From Congeria kusceri (Eukaryota; Mollusca; Bivalvia; Myida; Dreissenidae): a DNA stretch of 64,000 bases. A program made the translations under genes and the position numbers. Location of the stretch: the NCBI GenBank assembly GCA_027627225.1, contig CM051030.1, positions 1,877,501 through 1,941,500 on the forward strand, given 5' to 3'. The first letter of the stretch is position 1; the number at the start of each line of letters is the position of its first letter. The notes under the pieces were generated by a model. The model was given only the letters and a program-made list of their open reading frames with translations. It searched no databases and was not told where the DNA came from. Below, piece after piece: positions 43,901-55,900 of the stretch.

Positions 43901-46900
43901 TATTTTGCCAAGTAGTAAGACATTACGACATAAAATTCTTAATCTGAGAGATACTGGACCTTCTCAAAGCTGTGAAAGAAATTGCCGGGGAAAGATCCAG
44001 ACTGAATCATCAGGGTGGTGGCAAAATGGTTATCAAGCAAGTTAAAAGACACCAACCTGGTGCTGTGTTTCATTATGTTGGCCTTCTTCTGCAGTTTTTC
44101 CTGCTCCATGACCATCTGTAGCTCCCTGAAAAAACGAGATTCTGTGTTTGATAAACACACATGACCCCGGTTGGTGCTGGGTAGCCCATTGCTTAGTCCA
44201 AATTAGGTCATGGTCACGTTCAAAGTAAGGTTGGGTGATATGGGTGGATAGGGAAGGGTCAAAAGCAACAGCTGTGCAAGTATCAAAGTGTTGTAGTTAG
44301 CGGTGTTGGTGCTAGACGAAACGGTAAAATCTACTTAACCTTGTCACGGACGGAAGGCGATCACTATATGCCTCCTGCATCAAGATGCCGAGAGCATAAA
44401 AACATCCACAAAATACAACAAATCCGTGCATAACGAGATCATCTGCATACAGAAGGCATTTTTTTTTAATGTAGACTTTAGATGCGAAACATGTACTGAA
44501 CATCTACTAAACATGCACTGAACATCTGCTGAACATGTACTGAACATCTACTAAATATGCACCGAACATCTACTGAACATGCACTGAACATCTACTAAAC
44601 ATGCACTGAACATCTACTAAATATGCACCGAACATCTACTGAACATGTACTGAACATCTACTGAACATGCACTGAACATCTACTAAACATGCACTGAACA
44701 TCTACTAAATATGCACCGAACATCTACTGAACATGCACTGAACATCTACTAAACATGCACTGAACATCTACTAAATATGCACCGAACATCTACTGAACTT
44801 GCACTGAACATCTACTAAACATGCACTGAACATCTACTAAATATGCACCGAACATCTACTGAACATGTACTGAACATCTACTAAATATGCACCGAACATC
44901 TACTGAACATGTACTGAACATGCACTGAACATCTACTAAATATGCACCGAACATCTACTGAACATGCACTGAACATCTGCCAAACTTCCACAGAATATCA
45001 GCCAAACATGCACTGAACATCTGCTGAACATGTACTGAACAATACTGAATATGCACGGAACATCTACTGAACATGCACTGAACATCTGCCAAACTTCCAC
45101 TGAACATCTACTGAACATGCACTGAACATCTGCGCACATAAGCAGTTACCTCTCATCTTTCTCTTTCTCCGTCATGGACCTCTGACCGCCCGCACTGGCC
45201 AGCATCTCTGGACACTGCAACAAAAAACCTCCAGACTAATGCAGACAGCTACCTACAGATGTATGTCAGTCCTAAAATGATGTATCATTTGAAGTCCTTG
45301 AAGGGGCCCAATGAAGAATTTGAATGAAACCGGGCTTAATGCAAGTGCGTAAAGTATTCTGCTAGACTGCACAGGCTAATCCCGGACAACACTTTCCGTC
45401 TACTTTCCATCTACTGTGGATTTATGTTTAGAAGAGACAACATCGAAACAGAAAATATCACAGAAGCGGAAAGTGTCGTCCAGGATTAGCCTGTGCTGAC
45501 TGCACAAGCTAATCCGGGACGACACTTAACGCACATGCATTAAGCCTACATTTCCTACAACATGCCACAATTAATTTACCAACATATCACATGTACCTCC
45601 CATTATACATACAAAGCTTACTTCCTTAGTTTTTATTTGAAAACACTGATAATTCTGTTGCTTTCCTTATTATGCAACCACGTTGGGGTGGGGGGGTGAT
45701 TTTGATTTTTGGGGGGCCTAAGATGGACTTACATCATTCTGCAGCCAAAAGTCCTACCTGTTCTCGGAACATGAGAGATACGATCTCGAGGATGTGCATG
45801 GAGAGGTTGCGTTCCTCCTCGGAACTCGCGATGTACAGCAAGATGTCCTCCAGGCCGCTCACGTGCATCGACCTGAGATAGTAGGAGAACAGGTAGACCA
45901 TCATGCAGAAGTCATGCCAAGGGTATGTAGAAACGAAAAACAATCAATTAACAGCAATACTAATCACTCAAATTTAAAGACACAGGGTCCGCTTTGAATT
46001 AACGCTCTTTTAAAATAATACAATTATATTTGTTGCAAGAATTGAAGCATATTGACAAAGACATCGTACTACATGCCTAGCCAAACTATACACACAATTT
46101 TTATTTGTAGTTTATATTTTCTCAAAATGTACGTTTGTAGATTTCTGAATGAACTTGACATAAAACAGTCATGGAAAATATCTCATTATATTGGTTTGTA
46201 GCGTAAGTAAGCATAACTGATTATTTACAGTTATATCAAACATCGAAATTAGCCGTTAGGCCAAGCAGGCCCTATTTCTTATATTTATTACTCAATTAAA
46301 TTTTAAAACATGATTTGGGTAAAATCAATTTTCTTGTAGAAAGGTTATCTGAAATTGTCTCTCAAGTGCATCTTAAGATAAGATCAAACTTTGGAGATTT
46401 ATGAATACCAGCCTTAACCATCAAACCCAGTGTTGAGTTGCAGCGCTATGCGATAATAATTGCGTTCTACACAACTTTATTGCGGTCTTACTGAACACAG
46501 GCTGTACAAACTGGTACGACTGGCCATTGTAAATATCTCAGCCAGTATTGGGAAGAAATCAGCATAAAACAGGGGAAAACTGGAAACACCATACACTCTG
46601 CTAACTTGTAACACTTGGAATATCTGAGTTACATCAGTTTTACCCGGAGGCTTCAAGTTGATTATCTTCATGTTATACTCATGTGAACATAATGCTGTCT
46701 TGATAATAATAAATGGCAGTAAAAAGCACTTTTCGAAAATGAGCAGTTTAGCCAAGCAAGCCCAAATTCCTATATTATTACTGGAGAGCAAGAAATTGTT
46801 ACAAGCCCACCTATTTTAATCTGAGAATCTGAGCAAGCCCAATTCAAAATTTAGTAGTGCAGGGCTCACGGGCTTGTGCAAATTTCAAACACTGTTTTAT

Positions 46901-49900
46901 CACGTTATACCTTGTTTTCCATGTAATACAACCATTACGAATATTTTTATCTTACACATGTGCAAGATAACATTTTGAGCATTTTCATTGGCTACATATG
47001 TTTTGACTGACCTATCGCATGACGTTATTTTGGTGAAATGACGTCGTCAACATGAAATGACGTCGTCAACATGAAACGACGTCAATGCAGTGAACAATTT
47101 TTAGTATTTATCTGCATGCTTTGGTAAAATTAGAAGCATTTTCTTTCGTTTAAAAGCATGTGATAAAAAAGATCTGACACTCGTTGTCATTTCATATCAT
47201 GTTTTATTAAACTCGTCCAGGAAATTTGTTAGTAAGCTCGCCAAAGGCTAACCGACAAAATTCCTGAACCCATTTAATAAAATATGATATGAAATGACAA
47301 CTCGTGTCAGATCCTATATATATGCTATGAATACAACACATAATAAGACATGCTTTCCGAGTCGCATACTGCAGCACGGTTTAACTCTATTTAAATATGT
47401 AAACAGACTGTGTGGTGATTAACAGTCTACAAGACTGACAATACTTTTTTGGATTACAAAAACGTTGTTAAATCAATTGATTCTTGTAAAAGCATAACAA
47501 TGCTTAATATTGTTTTATTAAATTGAGGCGTGTTGTGGTAAACCCCGGTTTAATGCATGTGCGTAAAGTGTCGTCCCGGATTAGCCTGTGCGGACTGCAC
47601 TTTCCGCTTTTATGGTATTTTCTGTTTTAAGGAAGTCTCTTCTAAACATAAATCCACTGTATGCGGAAAGTGTCGTCCTGGATTCGTCTGTGCGGACTAC
47701 ACAGGCTAATCCGGGACAACAATTTACGCACATGCATTAAGTCAGGTTTTCTCACAACACGCCTCAATTGTTTTCTTTGCTTAAAGAACAATATTTTCTG
47801 TCCATTGCTTATTTAGAGGCTTTAAATATTACATTCACTTGTTTACAACAGTTAAGTCCAGTTCATATTGTTAATGCCGAAAGGGTATATGTTTACAAAA
47901 ACAAGACTTTCGAACTTTCAAAATGTTCAGAAATACCAATAATTACAAATACTTTCTCACCACAAAACCTGGTCATGAATACTGGCATCATCATCTGTTC
48001 TCTGTAAAAGAAAATATTGGACATTTCTAGGGTGGAACACTCCAGTACAACTGTCATTTTATAAAACCTATCAGGGGTGGAAAAATCTGATATTGCCTTA
48101 CTTCTCCACTACACCGTACAGTAAATTCTGGCAAAATTTCCCTTGTGCATAAAATCTTGGCAATATAGAAAATTGTTTTTGCCACCCAAGCTTTTTGAAT
48201 AATCCTTTCAAAAAAGCAGGTCTTTGTAATTTCTATTTAATAAATAATTGTTTATTTATCTTTGTCTATCAGCCAATAAACAATGATTTGGAGTTGTTTA
48301 TTGGCCGATAAACAAAAATAATGCGAAAATTATTTCGCAACATTTTTTGCAATTGTCATGAGAACTACATTTTACTGTGCTGCGCTCTGAATCGGGACTA
48401 CTTTTTGCATTGTTTATTGGGTAGTTTAACAACGATAATTCAGTTTTTTGTCTATAGAAAAATTAGCAGTATCATGTTAGATTAGACTTTTAACAGCTGA
48501 TATGGTTGCAGATCACAAGGTACTTAGATCACATGATCACTAATGGGATATGAATTTCCACTCGCCCATTCGCCAATGACAAGTTGTTTTGCAGCTGGGC
48601 GACTGGATCCAACCAGTTATTAGCCCAGTTGGCGAACTGCATACCATAAATACCTGGCAAAAAGTTGAGCAGTTAAAATACATAATTTAATACATGTATT
48701 ACATACTTTGAAATCCTGGACAAACCAATGGCTGAAAATGTTTGTTTCAATAATGTGAATAAAACTTATAATAGTAAAAATGTGCTCACAATTGTTAACT
48801 TCTAATGAGGGTATACTGTTCATCTGTATTCTCGCGGTACTTACCCTTTAAGTAAATATTTGGAGCAAAAAACAACTAATAAAACATTTTCTTTCAATAA
48901 CATAAATTGAACCTTTTCACGAAAACAACAATTGGAAATCCTGTTTAAAAGTAAACTATTCGTCCTTAAATTATTCTGTTTTTCAATGCACCATGCAGCC
49001 ATCTTGAAAAATTACGTCATCGGTAATCTCGCGGTAAAACTTTTGTTTTGAAATAAGTTTGCTGTTAGTGTATAAACAAACACAAATACACTTGAAATTG
49101 TTGGATTTTAACCTTTAACAAATATAACAAAACAATAATTTGAATCTTCATTTATATTTACTCAAGCAGACGAAAGTGTAGACATTGACCCCCTAATGTC
49201 TACCGATAGCTACAAGCTGATACGAAAGTTATTTATATTTATGGTTTCAAATCATATTACTTGTTTAAATTCGAATTAATTAATTTGTAACTTACAATTT
49301 TCTTAAAGAAAACCAAAAATATGTTAGATGTTGACAATTAAGCATGAAAATCCGAAGATAAACAATTACCGCGAAAATAGAGATACAGCGAGAATACCAA
49401 TGCTGAGTATAAGCAGATCATGATTTCAAGACTGGGTTGCAAGTTTTCAGGGTCATGAGCCCAGTTGGCTCGTAACCATAGAATATTATATAAAATAACA
49501 CATGGCTGAGAGGGTGATATAAAATAATATAAACCAGACAAATGGCCTCGGTTGATAAGACTTTTCAAGGGTTGATATTATTTATATCACCCTCTCAGGC
49601 ATGTGTTATTTATTTTATTACACCGAACAATCCGTATAACACTTTGAAATGATAAGTTTCGTGATTTTGTTTCACCATAACTTTAATGTAGACTATATTA
49701 ATAAATGCAAGCCGAGGCTTGACATAACCATTTCACAATACAATAAATAAAACATTGCAAATTCAGCCTTCCGTACTTTCCAATGCTTCGCAGACATGAC
49801 CTCAACCTTTTACCGGCATGACCATTGAGTGTGTACAGCTATATTTAGACGTGTCGATTTTAAAGATGGCGTGATCGATACGAAGTTTCTACAGCACGTT

Positions 49901-52900
49901 AGATTAAATCGGTTATAAACATGGAGAAATACAGGCGAACGTTATCGTGTGATTCAAAAATGAATAATATACAGTTGATGGAAAGTGTTAAATGGATATT
50001 CAGAATCAGATAACATAACGGATAATTGTGTGGCATAATCTGTAAACAAATTGTGCAGTGACGACACAAACCAGTTGTCAATGGACTGATATTATTACAG
50101 GGTTGTGCTAAGTCGTGTTTAAACACAGAACTAAAGAAACCATGCATGGGTGATGTATAAAATTATTTTGGACGCCAATATTGATAATCGGATACAGGTT
50201 TGGAAAGAAAATACTAATTTAAAGATACGTTCTGACCAGTAATGGCGATTTCGAAAAAACATCGCGTTTCTGGTTAGCACGGTTCACATGAAAAATTGAA
50301 ATAAAAAATGTTAGTAAAAGCTTTGTGGATACAAATAGGAATTACAAATGCTTGTATCTGGATATTAATTGTAATAGGCCGTGGATCGACGTCAGCACTG
50401 TGGAGGTAAAAGCTGCATAGTCGTTAAATTTTGTTTTGTTTTGAAAAAAAAAAATTGCTGTTCTATTTTTAGCTTCACGCGAGGGTGATATGACAAAATA
50501 TTACCCTGGGATATAACTTTTTGTCTATGGACAAAATACACAGAGTGGTCACGTGAGGTGTAATAAAAATTTATATCCCTGTGCTACCTGCCTGACCTAA
50601 GGGTTGGGGGAATGTGCCCAGATGTTTTGGATCAGGATCAAAGGAGGTAAAATATTTTGGGGAAAAAAAACCTCCAAAGCTAAAGCGCAGGGGCCCTATT
50701 TCTGCTGCAAATGGGTCTTAAAAACATTTTGATACTATGAAACAGAAATATCGCATCCCTACCTGTTGAGCCTCTGGGTCAGGGGGAATGTGCCCGTATG
50801 TTTCTGATTAGGATCAAAACTCCAAAGCTAAAGCTTAACAGGCACAATTTCCGCTGCAAATGGGCCTTAAAAAATATTTTCATATTATGGAACAGGAAAT
50901 ATCGTATCCCTACCTGCTCAGCCTCAGGGTCGGGGGGAATGTGCAGTGATATTATGGAACAGGAATATCGTATCCCTACCTGCTCAGCCTCAGGGTCGGG
51001 GGGAATGTGCAGTGATATTATGGAACAGGAATATCGTATCCCTACCTGCTCAGCCTCAGGGTCGGGGGGAATGTGCAGTGATATTATGGAACAGGAATAT
51101 CGTATCCCTACCTGCTCAGCCTCAGGGTCGGGGGGAATGTGCGGTGATATTATGGAACAGGAATATCGTATCCCTACCTGCTCAGCCTCAGGGTCGGGGG
51201 GAATGTGCAGTGATATTATGGAACAGGAATATCGTATCCCTATATGCTCAGCCTCAGGGTCGGGGGGAATGTGCAGTGATATTATGGAACAGGAATATCG
51301 TATCCCTACCTGCTCAGCCTCAGGGTCGGGGGGAATGTGCAGTGATATTATGGAACAGGAATATCGTATCCCTACCTGCTCAGCCTCAGGGTCGGCGGGA
51401 ATGTGCAGTGATATTATGGAACAGGAATATCGTATCCCTACCTGCTCAGCCTCAGGGTCGAGGGGAATGTGCAGTGATATTATGGAACAGGAATATCGTA
51501 TCCCTACCTGCTCAGCCTCAGGGTCGGGGGGAATGTGCAGTGATATTATGGAACAGGAATATCGTATCCCTACCTGCTCAGCCTCAGGGTCGGGGGGAAT
51601 GTGCAGTGATATTATGGAACAGGAATATCGTATCCCTACCTGCTCAGCCTCAGGGTCGGGGGGAATGTGCGGTGATATTATGGAACAGGAATATCGTATC
51701 CCTACCTGCTCAGCCTCAGGGTCGGGGGGAATGTGCAGTGATATTATGGAACAGGAATATCGTATCCCTACCTACTCAGCCTCAGGGTCGGGGGGAATGT
51801 GCGGTGATATTATGGAACAGGAATATCGTATCCCTACCTGCTCAGCCTCAGGGTCGGGGGGAATGTGCAGTGATATTATGGAACAGGAATATCGTATCCC
51901 TACCTGCTCAGCCTCAGGGTCGGGGCGAATGTGCAGTGATATTATGGAACAGGAATATCGTATCCCTACCTGCTCAGCCTCAGGGTCGGGGGGAATGTGC
52001 AGTGATATTATGGAACAGGAATATCGTATCCCTACCTGCTCAGCCTCAGGGTCGGGGGGAATGTGCGGTGATATTATGGAACAGGAATATCGTATCCCTA
52101 CCTGCTCAGCCTCAGGGTCGGGGGGAATGTGCAGTGATATTATGGAACAGGAATATCGTATCCCTACCTGCTCAGCCTCAGGGTCAGGGGGAATGTGCGG
52201 TGATATTATGGAACAGGAATATCGTATCCCTACCTGCTCAGCCTCAGGGTCGGGGGGAATGTGCAGTGATATTATGGAACAGGAATATCGTATCCCTACC
52301 TGCTCAGCCTCAGGGTCGGGGCGAATGTGCAGTGATATTATGGAACAGGAATATCGTATCCCTACCTGCTCAGCCTCAGGGTCGGGGGGAATGTGCAGTG
52401 ATATTATGGAACAGGAATATCGTATCCCTACCTGCTCAGCCTCAGGGTCGGGGGGAATGTGCAGTGATATTATGGAACAGGAATATCGTATCCCTACCTG
52501 CTCAGCCTCAGGGTCGGGGGGAATGTGCAGTGATATTATGGAACAGGAATATCGTATCCCTACCTGCTCAGCCTCAGGGTCGGGGGGAATGTGCAGTGAT
52601 ATTATGGAACAGGAATATCGTATCCCTACCTGCTCAGCCTCAGGGTCGGCGGGAATGTGCAGTGATATTATGGAACAGGAATATCGTATCCCTACCTGCT
52701 CAGCCTCAGGGTCGGGGGGAATGTGCGGTGATATTATGGAACAGGAATATCGTATCCCTACCTGCTCAGCCTCAGGGTCGGGGGGAATGTGCGGTGATAT
52801 TATGGAACAGGAATATCGTATCCCTACCTGCTCAGCCTCAGGGTCGGGGGGAATGTGCGGTGTTATTATGGAACAGGAATATCGTATCCCTACCTGCTCA

Positions 52901-55900
52901 GCCTCAGGGTCAGGGGGAATGTGCAGTGATATTACGGAACAGGAATATCGTATCCCTACCTGCTCAGCCTCAGGGTCGGGGGGAATGTGCGGTGATATTA
53001 TGGAACAGGAATATCGTATCCCTACCTGCTCAGCCTCAGGGTCGGGGGGAATGTGCGGTGATATTATGGAACAGGAATATCGTATCCCTACCTGCTCAGC
53101 CTCAGGGTCGGGGGAATGTGCGGTGATATTATGGAACAGGAATATCGTATCCCTACCTGCTCAGCCTCAGGGTCGGCGGGAATGTGCAGTGATATTATGG
53201 AACAGGAATATCGTATCCCTACCTGCTCAGCCTCAGGGTCGGGGGGAATGTGCGGTGATATTATGGAACAGGAATATCGTATCCCTACCTGCTCAGCCTC
53301 AGGGTCGGGGGGAATGTGCAGTGATATTATGGAACAGGAATATCGTATCCCTACCTGCTCAGCCTCAGGGTCGGCGGGAATGTGCAGGATGTTTCGAATC
53401 AGGATCAGCAGACGCTCGATGAGAAGTCGGTGCTCTTCATGGCGATGTTCCCAGTCCTGTAGTGATAAGAGAACATGTAAGAACAACCTATACACACATT
53501 TATTTTCTCTCGTTTTAGACAAAAATTCATTTATAAGTAACAGAATAAATGTTTGCGTTGGTTGATATTTTTTTATTCAAATCATGTACCAGTATGAGGG
53601 GGTTCCGTGAGGGTAGTCGCTTAAGATTTTCTGGAAAAAAAATGGGAGAAATACCCAAAAATTGAATACTCGCATTTGAAACATTGACAATTTAGGTCAT
53701 TTTCAGGGGAGGCTGTACTTTAGCTTAGCAACAACCCTTTCCTAAAACTGGATGTGTGTGGTTTTTTTTTTTTTTTAAACCTTCAAGTGCCATTTCAAAA
53801 ATTATGAACTTTAAAATTAACCATAAGACAAAGGTTCACAGTCCTCTGTAGATATACATGTAGGAATGTATGCTAAAAATCTGTATATATCAGATCTGAA
53901 TGACTACAGTTCAAGAAAAGCTCTCATTACAATGCCACTATCTCATCTAGTAAATATATAGTTACAACAAAATGTTGCTATAATACATACTAGTCATATA
54001 AATTATTACAAATTTTAAAGATTTTTACAATTGTAACCAAAATACATCTTTGTTAAACAACTGACCAAAAATGTTTGCTTCCATTCCATGAAAAAATTGA
54101 AGAACACCTGTATTGTTATTGAAGTGGTTTCTCACTCATAAAAATGTAATGAGTTATGAAATTTTCATAACTCATTACATTTGTATTCGTTCTACTTTTA
54201 CAGAAGTTCAAATTGGGGAAATGACATGTCCTCCTTTTTGGTTCAACTTGTACCAAATCAATTGAAAATTATTAGTACCAAATTGTCAGACACAGCATAC
54301 TGTGATACACCAAACTACAGACACAGCATACTGTGATACACCAAACTACAGACACAGCATACTGTGCTACACCAATCTAGGGAAAGATGTAGGATCAAGA
54401 AAGGTACAGGGTGCTGCTAAAAACGTGCACGGTGGAAAGCCAGACCCGTTAATTGACATTTTCTAATAATTTGCTAAATCCAGGTTTTTAATGAGTCTAA
54501 TCCTTTTCATTAAGGTTTTTAAACATAGGTTATTCATTTGTCACTGAATAGCTGCAAAAAGATATGATATTTTGAAAAGATATTTCACATTTCTGTCTTG
54601 ACCAGCCCAGAGGGGGAAGCCAAAAAGGGGCAGGGTGCAGCACCCTGCTATTTTGCTCTGAATATTTCCCTACCAAATACTGTCAACTTTCTGGCCACTG
54701 TCAGTTGGTATTTGGGGTATGTTATAACAGTTGTTATAAAGTAAAGATGTTCAGAAGGTTGGTAAAAGAAGTAGAATCATATATTAATTTAATGTACGCT
54801 TTATAACTAAGAAAATATGTTATGCATGTTATTAAAACACACTTTCTGGGAACTGTGATGGAGTTAAAATTTGTTTGATCTCACTTCTGAGACTATAAAT
54901 CTCAATACAATCTACGGTCCCATTAGGAAGACCCTGTTTAGTGAGACCAGTGTTTTTTCATCTTTGGTGCCTTTCAATTGGAGAATTTAACTGCAAAAGC
55001 AGGATTTCTTTTTAGAAAAGCATTATTACTTTTTTATATTTTACATTATTATAAAACATTAATTAATAGTTTTGCTACAAATGATAACTTTGATTATGTA
55101 CAAACTTGGTTTAATGAAAAATTGCTGGGATTGTTGAAAAAAAATCCCTCTTAGTCAATTTTTGTCTGCTTTTGGTAAAACAAATTTTTTAAATAAACCT
55201 TACATTCAGAGGGGAATTTTTAAGGTAAATATAGGGGAAAAATATATACTTTTGATGCTGGGGAATGGCCCTAAAAAACACTGGAGACACACAAGCGTAC
55301 CAGTTTGAGGAGATCACCGAGCTTGCCTGTGATGGCTGCAAACACATCTTCATTGATGAAGGCCTGACAAAAAAATCAAATTAATAAATGACTGAACTTA
55401 GATTTCATTTTATATCATCCAATGACGGAATCTAGAACACTTAAAATTTTCATGTTTTAAATTGCATAGATCACAGCAGTTATACATGCAGGCTGGGAAA
55501 TGGAATTCCAAAATAAAATAACGGTACTGTGGTTTACAAGTACAACATTGATTACAGTACAGGAACTTATCGCCTCCATCCTTCAAAAGCTGATACATAC
55601 AGTATGCAATAATAATTTGAAAGTGTTATTTGGAAAATGGTTAGAAATTACACCACATGTAGTCAACTTGGTCTAACTGTATTATTACAGTTTCCATTTA
55701 TTACATTTATCACAATTGTTTTTCCTTTTTTTTCCGATTTCCCAATTTTTCCTTGCAGGCTATTTGGACTTCTTCCCGTTTTTAGAGTCGATGGCCACCC
55801 TGCTATTCCTGCTTTAACAACATAATGTAGCAGCCTGCAGGGGTGGCTACCACACAGGCTGATCCGGGACAACGCTTTCCGCTTTTATGGCATTTTCTGT

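Noticed and set aside
45873..45943. Upstream extension of the exon 7 ORF
   Set aside because: An acceptor (CTATCTCAG) precedes the conserved HVSGLED block, and exon 6 supplies the preceding residues in frame.
50914..53354. G-quadruplex array bound by the gene's own product
   Set aside because: Each unit has GGG and GGGGGG runs but these lie close together with 55-base gaps to the next unit, so a standard four-run motif is not formed. The idea is attractive but unsupported.
50798..53422. 874- and 726-residue plus-strand open frames
   Set aside because: They run through the 66-bp array, whose unit length is a multiple of three and lacks stops in those frames. They are antisense to TIMELESS, with no start context or domain.
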